From Rhynchosporium graminicola (taxonomy: Eukaryota > Ascomycota > Leotiomycetes > Helotiales > Ploettnerulaceae): a DNA stretch of 64,000 nucleotides. Shown piece after piece: positions 12,203 through 24,101 of this stretch (positions are counted from its first letter, which is position 1; every line of letters begins with the position of its first letter). The position numbers and the translations under genes are program-made. Below the pieces are notes generated by a model that was given only the letters and a program-made list of their open reading frames with translations, was not told where the DNA came from and ran no database searches. The stretch is from contig FJUW01000025.1 in NCBI GenBank assembly GCA_900074885.1, positions 510,152 through 574,151 on the forward strand, given 5' to 3'.

Positions 12203-14797
12203 TTACATGACGACACATGGGTCTTGTTCAGCTTTTTTTAGACCTGCGTGTGTTAGCTGGTGGTCGAGGGGCAGATTGTGACGGCGCACCTACCTTTTCC
12301 CGACGACGAAGACTTGGCAGGCTTCCCGGCCATCCAACCTAGCATTCCTCCTTTGACCTCCGGCTTTTTCTTCTTCGGTGGCGGGGAGGCTGGTGGTTTC
12401 ATAACCATGATAGGATTCCCACCGGGTCTTTCCCGATATTGGGGCCCAGATTGTCCACCACCAGGTGGTCGGAATCCAGGCGGTGGAGGCGGTATCTGTC
12501 CTCCTCTATTTTGTGGTTGTGGAGGCATGGATGGGCCACGGCTACCATGAGGTCGATGGCTACTTCGTGGACGCTCTTGTCCATGTGGGTTAAAGTGATG
12601 ACCGGGCGGTGGACCTGGTTGCTGCTCCCGACGTCTTAGTTCGTGATCAGGCCACATGTGCATCGTTACAGCCCAATCTGGTTCGAGCATAGTTTCCCAA
12701 ACCTGAGGAAGAACGATCTCCCCGTTGGGGCCGATCAAATCGTACATTCCCGCATGAACACGGGGACCGATAACTTCAACATGCACAAATGCTTGGTTGA
12801 TAAGCTCTTCCATACCCTACGATCGATTAGTAGGGATACACGAGAAACAAGAATTTTCTTACCTTCCAGGTCGTGCACAAGTGGTATGGGAAGCTGAACT
12901 TCCTCCCCACTGCATCTTTGAATCGAATCGGCTTTTTCTTATCCTCGGGAGGAGGTGGAGCCATCGCTTTAGCGAGTGCTTCTGCAGCTTCTTTCTTGGC
13001 CTTGGCTGCCTCTTCTTCGGCCTCCTTCTTCGCTTTTGCTGCCTCCTCCTTCACTTTAGCAAGCTCGGCTGCTACATCAGCCTTAGCTTTGTCCTGTGCA
13101 GCCTTCTCTTCAGCCTTCTTCTGCTCAGCTTCGGCGGCCTTTCTGGCATTTTCAATGCCCTTTGCAACTCCTGCTTCCCGCTCCTCCTTCAATCTCTTCT
13201 CCCAAGCTGCCTTTTCCTCAGCAAGCTTCCGCGTGTTCTCTGCAGCAGCTTCTAACGCAGCCATGTGGGCCGCTTGAGCCTTCAATACCGCCATTTTCTT
13301 CTCTTCTTCAAGCTTCGCCTCCCATTTAGCTTTTTCCTCAGCAGCTTTTCTCTGAGCCTCCGCTGCATCCTCGGCGGCCTTCTTCTGAGCAGCTTCATAA
13401 TTTAGTAAGGTTTGTCTCTTCTCCTCGATGATTTTTTGTTCCCAGGCAGCTTTCTCTTCCGCCGCCTTTTTCTCGGCTGCTGCTGTTGCTTCTGCGGCAG
13501 CCTTTTGAGCAGCTTCGTAGTTCAATAGTGCTTGCCTCTTTTCCTCCACGAGCTTCTTCTCCCATGCCGCTCTTTCCTCAGCTGCCTGCTTATCTGCAAT
13601 AGCTTTGGCCTCGGCGGCGGCTCTCTGGGATGCTTCATAGGCTGCTAAAGCTACCTTTTTCTCCTCCTCCATCCTCTTCTCCCAGGCAGCTCGATCTTCA
13701 GCCGCTCTCCGCTGAGCTTCATGCTCTTGCCTGGCGCGCTCTTCTCGAGCGCGTTTCTCTTGCTCCTGCCTCTCTGCCTTCTCTCTATCGGCCTGTTGCT
13801 GTTTCATGATCTGATCAAGGACTGCCAGCTTCTTCTCCGTTTCGGGATCCAGTTGAGGGGTACCGACTACGGAAGGTTCACTTGGAGGCCAGTGAGGATG
13901 AGGCTGTTGCTGATACTGCATGGGATGCTGTGGAGGTATATTCCCATATGGGCTTCCAGGAAATCCACCGCCGAAATGATTCTGTTGGGGGTAGTGCATC
14001 ATGTCCTGTCCATTGTAGATACCAGGAGTGCTATGCCCAGACATTGGATGATGGTTTCCGTTGAAGTAGCCAGCTCCAGGAGGCTGGGGCGCCGGAGGCT
14101 GAGGAGAAAAAGGGTTCTGGGGAGGATATTGATACCCACCTGGAGCTCCGTAATGAGTTAAAGCTCCTGGCGCTCCGCCAAACGGAGGCGCATATCCGCC
14201 TGGGACGGAATAAGAACTTTGGGCATAATTTGGCTGAGGTCCCCTGGCACCCCCATAAGGCCCAGGTTGTGGTGCAGGGTAACCTCGGCCATAGCCCGGG
14301 TAGTCTTCGAGAGGGTCCACACTTGATGGTGGTGCCGGCACTGGTTGCCGGTGGACTCGTGAGACAGGTGGGCGACGAGATTGACGTTCGTCGCTAGTGG
14401 TATGTCTGCGAGTTGGAGCTCGTGATGTTGGCGGTGGTCGGCTCTCACTTGTCCTGTATCTTGCACCAGTTCTAGGTCGAGAAGCCGGTCGAGATGCTGA
14501 ATCGGAAGGGTCGATCTCGTCTGAGTAAACCCAAGAGCCGTCTAACGATAAAGGGTCAGAATTATCGTTGCTACCTGGGAGTGAGACGTGGACGCCGGTA
14601 CCTGTTGAGCCCTCTTCGTCGGTGAAAGAACGCGAATCAGAATGAGCGCTGGTTGTAGGAGATTGTTGCGAATCGATTGTAATGGTCGTTGTGCCGGCTG
14701 AAGAAAGGAAATTGTTAGCAGCGATTCGAGAGAGCGAAATGGTTCATGGTGGCGATGACTGATAGGGAAAGGACAAAGCAGATGAACACTCACTCAT
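12203..14797 (-). CDS. Repeat-rich protein with fungal ubiquitin-like domain (ULD_2 type) and CaaX box
   Basis: Exons 14797-14794, 14697-12863, 12816-12294 and 12243-12203 close to 800 residues. The first coding exon holds only ATG A; the 96-bp intron after it has a GCTAAC branch site and a TTTCTTCAG acceptor. Residues 1-290 are Ser/Pro/Gly/Tyr-rich and probably disordered. Residues 333-532 are five consecutive 40-residue Ala/Glu/Lys repeats, each with Trp at the same place, predicted as a long helix or coiled coil. Residues about 588-670 (from PIRFKDAVGRKF to TMHMWPD) match the ubiquitin-like domain seen in many uncharacterised fungal proteins. A proline-rich tail then ends in a Lys-rich patch and CVVM, a CaaX box expected to be farnesylated. 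Without the last 50-bp intron the frame stops earlier and the box is lost. The likely location is membrane-anchored; function is unknown to me. Confidence 0.85.
13106..13705 (-). repeat. Five tandem 120-bp coding repeats
   Basis: Five head-to-tail 40-codon units inside the ubiquitin-like-domain gene, following a consensus beginning AAEEKAAWEKKL.EEKRQ. Tryptophan recurs exactly every 40 codons (residues 340, 380, 420, 460 and 500 of the protein). Units two and three share LLNYEAAQK and are the closest pair; the outer units are more diverged. Confidence 0.9.
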
Positions 14798-15479
14798 CGG
14801 GAAATTTCTCTAGGGATAATCTCTCACTCGCGACTTTCTACCAGAGAGAGTCGGAGTGGAGATTCTCCCAAAGAATTTGGTTCGAGGGATGCGGGCGAGT
14901 CCCCGTCGGATCTGCGACCGCCAAACGCCAAACGCAATACTTGCTTAATGCCACGGAATGTTGTGGCAGTTTTGACGACGATATTCGGGGTTGAAGTGGT
15001 GTAAATGAAGCTCTTGTTGTTGTTGTTGTAGATGTACTGAATATGCACCGGTATTGTTGTTGATACGATGCGGGACTATCCTTTTGGGATGGAGGGGAGG
15101 AAATGGTCGAAGGGCGGGCCGGCGCGAACAGGCGAAGTTGAGTACAGTACCTGGTGTTGGTGTCGGTAGATCCACGGGGTCAGCTGTCCGGCCGTCCAGC
15201 TATACAATATAATATGTAGATGTAGGTGTATGCGACTATCACCTCGAGTGGCGGTACTACGAGAAGTGGAATGAAGCTGAAGAGGGAAGGTTGTGATGAT
15301 GTCCCTTTGGAGGTCGACGAGGTTGTTCAAGTTAGGGGAGGGAAGAAGAAGATAGACGTTAGATGTTGATGCGACGGGATGCCAAAGATTTATTCGGGGG
15401 TTTCCACGCACGTTGCTGGAGGGAGGGGAACTATTAGCGCTATTCGTGGTTCTACGGAGAGTGAGTTGCCCGTAGTCAG

Positions 15480-15620
15480 GGTAGGTGTTAGGTGTTAGGT
15501 GTAGGTGTAGGTGTAGGGTTTGGAGGTGGAGGTGGAGGTGGAGTTGGAGTTGGAGGTGGATCAGCTTGAGTCTTGAGTCTTGAGTCTTGGGTCTTGGGCT
15601 TGGGCTTGGGCTTGGGCAGG
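15480..15620. repeat. Cluster of short tandem repeats
   Basis: Adjacent imperfect arrays of AGGTGT, GGAGGT/GGAGTT and CTTGAGT/CTTGGGT units make a purine-skewed block upstream of the ubiquitin-like-domain gene. Confidence 0.85.
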
Positions 15621-15908
15621 GCGGCCAGGCGGATTTGGGCAGGGATGGATGGATGGATGAAATATTGAGGAAGCAGCAGGGATGGCTTGGACTTTTCAAT
15701 AGACTACTGAACTTTGGAGTTGGACAGACAATCCTGTATCCAAATAAGAAACGAAAGCTGTTCCCACGTACGGAGGGAGGGAGACATGAAGAAGCAAGCA
15801 AATCTAATCAGCCAAAAGGTAACACAAACTACCTGGTACTCAGATATGGTAAGTTAGGTAGGTAAACAAGACTTCTGTCAAAGCACTTGCCTCTTTGCTA
15901 GACAGGCA

Positions 15909-15935
15909 GGTAGGTAGGTAGGTAGGTAGGTAGGT
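15909..15935. repeat. (GGTA)6 microsatellite
   Basis: Six GGTA units plus GGT, about 1.1 kb upstream of the start codon of the ubiquitin-like-domain gene, in the same orientation relative to the gene as the tract upstream of the transporter. Confidence 0.95.
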
Positions 15936-17708
15936 GTACTTTCGCTTTGTTCTTCACATCCTCATACAGCTTGAGAAACCATACAAGGTATCATGCTCCG
16001 CTCGCAATGACACTTCAAAGCAGCTTCAGAAGCTTCAGAAGCTTCATCCATCCAGCTGGCACCGCGGCACCAGGCTCTTCCCGCTGCCGCTGCACTCCAC
16101 CACGGTGCGAAGCAAAGCAAGGCCGATCAAACACGAACCATCAAGCTCGGCTCAGAATCCCATGCAAACGAAACAGTAAAGAAATGGATCATCATCTATG
16201 AACATATGAACATACCTGCGCTGGCTTGAGGGTCTGTCCTGCCTGTCAGGGCGAGAGAAGTGGCCGGCAGTTTCGCTCGCTCGCTTGGCTTGCTTCACTG
16301 GCTGCTCTGAAACTCGGGGGTCGATTGCTGCCGCAGGGGCCACTCACACACGATCGATCCTGCGACGACTCTGAGTGCCGGCCGGAGATTGGTACCTAGA
16401 GCTACTGGAGAAGAAGATCCCAACGTTCTGGAATACGTACGAGACCCGGTTAGATGAGTAGGTGCTGGTGTTGGTGTTGGTGTTGGAGCGGATACAGTAG
16501 CGGCCGAATGTGGACAAAGGTAGATTTGATTCTGCTTCTCAAAATGTCCTTGAAGTATGGGATATGTGTTGGAGTGTTCTCTAGTGGCTGACCCTTGTTC
16601 TTTGTACAGCCCTGAATGTGTTACTGCTGTAGGCGGACCTGCTATTCGTTGTCACTTTATTTCCTCAGGGTACTCGACAACCAATAGTGACTGGACAGGG
16701 AGATTTGCACGCTGGCGTAATCTCGTCTGGATCTGATCGAATCCCGACGAAGTGACTGATTGCTTGAATGTGCAGTTGAGTCGAGATCAAGGGTGGTCGC
16801 TTAGTACGATGCTGTGTTTACTATCTTATGCCCTGTTTTCGTCGTGGTTCGAATTTCGAATATCACCCGTTACGCTAGGCAATTGTGGTGTTCAGGGAGG
16901 GGGGGCACAAGATCGCTCACCGATTCAGTGGCTTTCTCTTGCAGACCATGTGATGTGTTTTGAAGTGGCGATGCTTCATTATGCGTTGATCGGGAAACTG
17001 GCAGAATCAAAGAGCTGGTGCCACACGAGTCAACAATGGTGGGGGCGGTTGGTAAAAGGGTTTTGGTGTGTATGTATGAAGAAATGCGGTGGGAAATGGT
17101 CGGACTAGTTAACTGTCATGTGTTGTATGGCTATTCTTCATCTATATGTACAGTTCCCATCACAACGAAGCGCCCGCGGTGTCATGAAGAGTCATCTTTA
17201 AAAGTATGTCCGCCTTTCTGCAACCACAGAGCAGAAACAGGAAATTCTAGGCCCGAAAATGACAGCCCATCAGCCGCCGTCACCGCTTCTCGTGTAAGTT
17301 GGGCATCGAATAAATGTATACCCATAGCGCCCGGATGCATCACGATCTTCCTGATTGGCCCATCCAGCTTCCCCCACACCCTCTCCCGGCATGCCACGAC
17401 AACGGGTGGACCCGTGGTGAGGCTGCGATACCATGCAGCATACGCAACTATGTTACGCTGAACAAATTTCTGACCCAATGCCCTGAGTTATGGCCACGAT
17501 AACTCAGACAGTGGGATCTCGGAACCCACCAAAAAGAAACTGTTCCTTGCATATTTCGATATTGTCTCCCAACATGGACTTTTCCAAGTCCGATCTCCCC
17601 AATTTCAGGAGGAACATGAAAACTTCCAGCTGGACAGGTAAGCCGTCCCAGTAACTGCTGGCTAATAGAAGGGTGGGATCACTGTGGTCGCACCTGTCTG
17701 CTTCCAGC

Positions 17709-18832
17709 TCAGCGAGTGAGCTTTGCAATTTCCGAGTCCAACAACGCTTTCGCGGCGATCACTTCAGCCTTGTCATATCCTCCCCACCCGGCTTCGTTTC
17801 CTACATTCCGTCGCACGATCTCGGAAAGTTTCGCCGTTGCAACCTCGTTCAGGCGTTCCACGGTTTTGATATTTGGTGTTGGTAAGCCTGCATCTGCTTT
17901 GGATTGTCGAGAAATTGGGGACTGGTTGGCTAGTATGCGGTTCGTTGTCTGGCGAATCATGAGAACTTAATCGGCCTCTACAAGCAGACGATACATACCA
18001 ACTTCAGCCCGTAGTAACCCCGAAGATAATCATCGCATAGTTCAACACTCCTGCAGAACCTTCGGAATGCCTCGGCGAGATATTTGTCGGCTCCAGCTTC
18101 CCCAGTTGTGGCTGCCATGTATTGAACTTCACCAAGGCGCGCGTGGATCTATATTGATAGTCAGGCCTGATTTGATGATCTGTAAAAATAGTACTAACGT
18201 TCCACGCATAAGGTGTGACCAAAAGAACCTCCTCTAAGGCAAAGATTCCTTGTTGGTACAGCCCCTGAGATACGTATAGTTCTGCCAGCTCAGCCCAGGC
18301 TTCTGCATCCGTAGGGGACGAATCAAGGAACTGATTTAGGGCAACGACTGCCTCCGGGATCTTGTCGAGGGATTTCAGAAGCGCAATTCGTCGTTTGGAA
18401 ACAGGCTGGCAATGATCAGAGTGGTGACTTTGCAAGGACACATCGGCAGCTTACCATATTGCCAGGATTCTGCACCAGAATATTCTCATACTCTTTGAGA
18501 ATATTCTTTAGCGCGGCATCGTCATTTGCTCGAGCTTCCTGGAAAACTCCTCGCAATGCCATCAGTCTCTCGTTATCCGTGCCAAAACGTTCTGTCAGCC
18601 GCTGAAGGCATTGAGATGCAGACTGCTCGTCACCAGTTCGCAGGCATGAAAGCATCAGATTCTCATAGGTTGTCCACAGTTCGGGAGTCTCCGCAGCGGA
18701 CCACAGGGAGCTGACAGAATAGGACGAAATGGCTGAGGGGGTGCTTTGGAGAAGCGTCGGGGCCTGCTGAGATAGACTGAGAGCGACAGAGGGGGGAAGA
18801 TGCGCAGGAGGATGCAGTAAAGAGGATGACAT
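17709..18832 (-). CDS. ER membrane protein complex subunit 2 (EMC2), TPR protein
   Basis: Exons 18832-18455, 18405-18199, 18148-17999 and 17948-17709, with introns of 49-50 bp, give 324 residues, close to the usual length. The protein is helical with TPR repeats, and carries the family hallmarks AEAWAELAELY, then YAWN/IHARLGEVQY across an intron, and SVELCDDYLRGYYGLKL near residue 240. EMC2 is the cytosolic scaffold of the ER membrane protein complex, which inserts and chaperones tail-anchored and multi-pass proteins. The last intron was placed at the CAG acceptor giving GLKL|TTNRIL, since closer AG sites would make an intron of about 33 bp or break the frame. The gene is divergent from AP-3 delta across a 483-bp shared upstream region. 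Confidence 0.93.
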
Positions 18833-19315
18833 GATGTTGTTTGTTCAAGAGACTGTGCGACAATTGCGGAGTAGGTCAACCCCGTAGAGGCGGTTCGAAA
18901 CGTAAATGCAATCTGTTGATGGAAAGTAGTGTAATGCTGTAGTCGCGTATCGTGGCTAGAAACTCGACGCATCTGAAGAGTAAGAGCTCCCATGGTTCGT
19001 GGCACGCCGCCTTGACAGTATAGATGCCGCTTTTGAGTGCTTGACGTGCTGTGGTTCAGGTTCAGCCTTCCGTTCCGCGCTTGGTGGGGGAATAGACTTG
19101 GTCGCGAGACAACTTTCGCGACTTTACTGTGTAGCCCTGTCTAGATGGTCAACTTGAATACTTCAATTTTCAACTTTATTACGGCTTTGACTGAGTGACT
19201 TGATAAGAATCACAGTATTTTTTTCTTACATTGTAGTGTCATGAACCTACACACTCTATAAGCTGCTGCTGTGCGCCAGCCCTTCCCAGATTGAACATCT
19301 GCATCACGAAACAAT
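18833..19315. promoter_or_regulatory. Shared divergent promoter region of EMC2 and AP-3 delta
   Basis: A 483-bp interval lies between two oppositely directed start codons. It must hold both promoters and both 5' leaders. Specific sites are not identifiable by eye. Confidence 0.6.
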
Positions 19316-22300
19316 ATGTACCAACCTGCCGCTCCTCTTCATAACTTCTAAACTAATCATTCATAGGTTTGAAAAATCACTCTACGACCTCATTCGAGGT
19401 CTGCGGAACCACAAGGGAAACGAGAAGGAATATATTCAGAACAGTCTTAAAGAATGTCGGGCCGAAATTCGAGGGCAGGATATGGGTTAGTGATTTGCCT
19501 GAGGTCGGAGAAGTCGATGTTGACAGTAGTGGAACAGACTTGAAGGCCACTGCCCTCTTGAAGCTGGTATATCTTGAAATGTTCGGCCACGATATGTCTT
19601 GGGCTTCCTTCCATGTACTCGAAGTCATGTCTTCTGCGAAATACCTCCAGAAACGAGTTGGATATCTTGGAGCGGTCCAGAGCTTTCGACCTGATACTGA
19701 GGTTCTAATGCTTGCTACAAACTTGCTGAAGAAGGTAGGACATCATTGAAAGTACTCATTGGGATCCGTCTAAAGTACGTAGGACTTGACATCCACCGCC
19801 ATCACCACAATGTCCCTTCCAATCATAACATTGCCACACATAATCACCCCCTCATTGGCAATGTCTGTTCTGTCGGACCTTCTCCCGCGATTGACTCATT
19901 CACACCCCACAGTTCGAAAGAAGACGATCGTGACGTTGTACAGACTGGCGTTGGTCTATCCGGAAACCCTACGGCCTGCATGGCCAAAGATAAAAGACCG
20001 GTTGATGGATGAAGGAGAGGATCCTAGTGTAACAGCTGCAATTGTCAATGTAGTCTGCGAATTGGGTTGGCGCAGGCCTCAAGACTTTCTTCCGCTAGCA
20101 CCCAGGTTATTCGAGCTACTGGTCGATAGTGGAAACAATTGGATGGCTATTAAGTTGATTAAACTGGTAGGATCTCGACATGCATGCTATGAGGCTAGTA
20201 ACTAATATATCCTAGTTTGCCATTCTGACACCCTTGGAGCCACGGCTTGTCAAGAAACTTCTTCCTCCTCTTACCTCGCTCATACGGACTACCCCGGCTA
20301 TGTCTCTGTTGTATGAGTGCATCAACGGCATTATTGAAGGAGGTATATTAGAGAGCAGCGATGATGGCGGCGATGAGATTGCTACGCTCTGCGTCAGCAA
20401 GCTACGAGGCATGATACAAATTGAGGATGATGCAAATTGTACGTACACTCGAGTTCAAAGATGCACTCATTGCTGACTTGCTCAGTGAAATATGTTGCTC
20501 TTCTGGCATTCAATAGAATCGTTGTGACCCACCCACACCTTGTTGCCCAACAAGAGGACGTCATCATGGAATGCATCGACAGTGCAGATATCTCCATCCG
20601 ACTACGAGCTCTTGACTTGGTCGTTGGGATGGTCAACAGTGACAATTTGATGTCAATTGTCGGACGGTTAATGAGGCAGCTGAAGAATTCACGATCAGCA
20701 TCCGTTGAAGAACTTCATCCTCGTGCTACTCCTATCGAACCAGCTGCAGATTCAGATGATGAGTCTCCAGAAGTTGCAATCAAGAACAACAATGGCGGGT
20801 CGGAAGCGCCACTACTCCCCGATGACTACAAAATCGATGTCATTTCTAGGATACTAGAAATGTGCTCCAGCAACAATTTTGGAAATCTCGTGGACTTTGA
20901 CTGGTATATTGACATCTTGATTCAACTTGTCAGGACTGCCCCGATTTCAGGCTCGGGTCCATCTTCCGAACAAGCAGATTTTGGACTAAGAGCAGGCATC
21001 GATGTTTCGGAGCTCATCGGTGACGAGCTGCGGATTGTCGCTGTAAAAGTCAAGGCTGTTCGAACTCAGGCCACAAGAGCTGCGGAATCTATTCTCATAT
21101 CAACTTTCAACGATCCTTCGTTTCCCTTGCATGCAGGCAGTGGTGTTTTGCGGCCGATCGCATGGATGTGTGGGGAGTATGCCCTGTCCTTGGCATCTCC
21201 CGATGATACTCTTACGGCTCTGTTGCAATTGACTAAGGATTCGACCGTCGCAGAAGGCCTGGCTGTTTACTTACAAGCTTTGCCAAAGATATTCTCGCTA
21301 ATCGCTAGTGATGATCAGTCACCTTGGACACCAGAGAGGAAAACCATGACGTCACTTTTGATGGCCCGAATAATTCATGTCCTTGAGCCACTTGCAATGC
21401 ATCCGGACTTGGAAGTCCAAGAGAGAGCGGTAGAATTTTCAGAGCTCTTGAAGCTCGCGGCTGAAGCCTCCTCAGGCCAGGAAGCATGTTCAGACACTTC
21501 AAACTATTCGGATGCGCCCTTGCTCCTTACGCAGGCAATTCCAGCTTTGTTCGCAGGAATAGAGCTGAATTCTGTAGCTGCTGGAGCACAAAAAAATGTC
21601 CCCATACCGTCGAATCTCGATTTAGATCAACCCATCAATCCAAATCTTAACAATCTACTGAGAGCTGTCGAGTCGGCAGTCTTTGATCAGCACGACGAAG
21701 ACGAGTTCGAAGTATACTACCATCAACCGCCACCGCAAACACAAGCATCGCAAAAAGAGAACGAACCTGCGATATCTCGGCTGGTCGGTACGGAGGAAGT
21801 GGTGCAATCCTACCAGCAAGGCGGCGAGGATTCTTATCTCGACCCGGACATTGTAGCCAGACGACGGGCCGAACGACTCGAGAGAAATAAGGACGACCCG
21901 TTCTATATACCTCCTAGTGATGATAGATCTGGAAGGACTACTCCTCTACACAACATCATCCAGAGCCACAATGGGCCCGACCTGGACATAGACACTATAC
22001 CTGTTATGCAACTGGATCTTGGAAAATCTGTCGTTGCTTCTGTCCAGTCGTTACCTAAAAAATCCGCCTCACGTCAAAGAATTCAAGTTGCTGCAGACGA
22101 GACTCTTGGCACTGGCGGAACTTCATCGCCACGGAATGATGACTCGGAAAATAGCTTAGAAGGTCACCAGAGGCCCAAGGCGAAGGGGAAGCATTCTCTT
22201 CTTCAAGTTGACTCGAGCCACATCGGAGCCTTCTCGCTCGAAGGCGACAGCGCCCCTGTGGACTTTGAACGTCAACAAAGGGAAGAGGCCGAAATGGCAA

Positions 22301-22599
22301 AGGCAATGCAAGAGGTCGAGAGATTAAGATTAGAGATGCAAAGGGCTAGCGAGAGGATTCAAGCTGCTCAGGGTGTGGAAGGGACAGTAGTGAAAAAGAA
22401 AAAGAAGAAGGTAAAAGCAGCTGACACAGGCTTGGACGATGAAGTTGCGACAGATGTTGTCAAGAAAAAGAAGAAAGTGAAGAAGGCCACTGTGGCAGAC
22501 ATTGCGCAAGGAGATGCGACAACGGAAGTTATGAAGCCAAAGAAAAAGATGAAAAAGATGAAGATCGATGAAGCTGGCGTTGAAGATTCTGGAGCATAG
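19316..22599 (+). CDS. AP-3 adaptor complex delta subunit
   Basis: Exons 19316-19317, 19367-19485, 19538-19734, 19783-20166, 20216-20438 and 20486-22599, with introns of 47-52 bp, give 1012 residues. The start codon is itself split: AT ends exon 1 and G begins exon 2, giving MFEKSLYDLIRGLRNHKG, the typical delta-adaptin N-terminus. The HEAT-like adaptin trunk includes YLEMFGHDMSWASFHVLEVM, KRVGYL and RKKTIVTLYRLA. An acidic linker and a Lys-rich tail with repeated KKKKVKK blocks follow. AP-3 sorts cargo from the Golgi or endosome to the vacuole; delta is one of its two large subunits. All exon joins close the frame and match the family, so the structure is secure. Confidence 0.95.
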
Positions 22600-23362
22600 C
22601 GGAACTGGGCAGGCATACTTGGTGTTTGGAGCATATGCATGACTCATGGTAAATGAAATGAGAAGCTTGACGCGTATATGGAATGACTTCACGACACATT
22701 ACCTGAATGAGAGAATGAAAAAACCCATTTTAATCCTAAATCGTTTCGTTCCCCACCATTGCCAGACGGAGTAGATTTGAAAGTAGAAGCGCAAAATTCA
22801 GAAACATAGCTTGAATAGGGTCAACGCTTGAAGCTATAATAATCCATAATCTTGCTCCATAGAGAAGCGAATAGATGCTCAGCAGAAACATTATTAGCGG
22901 ATGATAGGAAGTATTTTTAATCAAGATTTCCATTATAGATTTCTGAAGGATCGAAAAAATAGAAGTACTTACCTTCCACTGATGCAGAATTATGATTTAT
23001 ATGTATTGTCTTTTGTCATGTCTCACCCTATGATTCCCCGAAGGACTTGCTTAATAAGCAAGTGTCACGTCAAAAAAAAAGTTAAGCGAGCCATGTAAAT
23101 ATTGTAGATCTATTGTAGAACTAATAAATGATCGTGTCGAAATATTTGTCAAATATTCCTGGACAATGATAAAGAATCGAATAATCCATCTCGAAATGCC
23201 CCGGCTCGAAGAATTGCGCCTTGGCCCAAAGCTCCCATCATACACATTGATCCTGCGGACCTTATGCTTCGGCGAACGTTGTTCTGAATCGAAAGTTGAA
23301 GTTCTTTTGAATGAGTGTATTTTGTTTCCACCATCGTGGGTAAATTTTCCTCATTGGATTGT
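22600..23362. other. Convergent 3' spacer
   Basis: This interval lies between the stop codons of AP-3 delta and the HsbA-like gene, and holds their 3' untranslated regions. It is AT-rich with no supported gene. Confidence 0.5.
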
Positions 23363-24101
23363 CTAGATTCCTGCGGTGAACCCAGATGCAACAGTCAGAA
23401 GGCCGGTGATGGCGGTTCTCAATCCAGTGACTACCAATGAAACGCTAACGCGAGCAGCGGCTACGGCAGACGCAAAGATCGTCAAGGGAGCCACGAAGGG
23501 CAGGATGGCGGCATAAACGGCATTGACCTCGTCCTTGATAGCAGCTTGTGCGGCTACATGATACATCAGCGTGTGTCTTCACGAAATACTGCAGTGTAGA
23601 ACATACCTGGCGACAAGTTGGAGGCCGTGATGGTAACAGCGGCCTGAATCTGGGAAAGAAGAGCTATGGTGGCCTTCAAAGCTCCGGTCAGATTGGCAAT
23701 TTGAACATCTGTGATGCCCCCAATTCCGGTAATCACACCGCCAACTCCAAAAGCAGTGGTGGCTACAATGTCTTTTGTGGCCTGTGCGAATGCCGCTGCA
23801 ATGGCATCAAAGTCGGCAGAAACTTTAGCCACGACCTGTGCTGAAGCTTCTACATTGCCTCTGATAGTGCTTGTCAGGAGAGCTGTGTGAACGTTAAAAT
23901 CTTGCTTGCACACGCAGTAGTGCTGCGAATATTAAATAACTCACTAATATCATTGACATTAGTCTGAACAGTGTTCTGCAAGGTGGCAATGATGCTGCCG
24001 ACACTGGTGACGGTGTCGCCGCGTTTCTCGATTTCGGTACTTGCTGGAGCAGCCAAAATGCTTCCAAAGAGCATAAAAGACGAGAGGATGGAGAGCTTCA
24101 T
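23363..24101 (-). CDS. HsbA-like secreted cell-wall/surface-binding protein
   Basis: Exons 24101-23945, 23882-23607 and 23553-23363, with introns of 62 and 53 bp, encode 207 residues. The N-terminus is a clear signal peptide (MKLSILSSFMLFGSILAAPA), followed by Lys26-Arg27, a probable Kex2-type processing site. The mature part is rich in Ala, Val, Thr and Ile, lacks obvious catalytic motifs and is predicted all-helical. That arrangement matches the hydrophobic surface binding protein A family, which coats hydrophobic surfaces and helps recruit secreted enzymes; its members are often cell-wall galactomannoprotein-like. Assignment rests on architecture and pattern, so the role is inferred. It is convergent with AP-3 delta. 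Confidence 0.78.

Larger units (their letters stand above)
14798..17708. other. Low-complexity upstream region and spacer
   Basis: This stretch includes the upstream region of the ubiquitin-like-domain gene. It is packed with simple repeats: GTAGGT/GGAGGT/TTGAGTC arrays at about 15480-15620, GGAT at 15645-15660, GGTA at 15909-15932 and GTTGGT near 16460-16490. Open frames over these arrays (up to 241 codons, minus strand) are low-complexity artefacts. A 98-codon minus frame at 17182-17478 looks somewhat protein-like but matches nothing I know and was not called. Confidence 0.5.

Noticed and set aside
15076..15801. 241-codon minus-strand open frame
   Set aside because: It runs through AGGTGT/GGAGGT/TTGAGTC arrays and gives Leu/His/Pro repeats; an artefact of low-complexity DNA.
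17182..17478. 98-codon minus frame downstream of EMC2
   Set aside because: Somewhat protein-like, but overlaps a similar plus frame and has no recognisable domain or splice partner.
17960..17999. Shorter last intron of EMC2 ending at TTAAG or TGTAG
   Set aside because: These would be about 20-33 bp long or break the frame; the CAG at 17949-17951 gives a 50-bp intron and the conserved GLKLTTNRIL.
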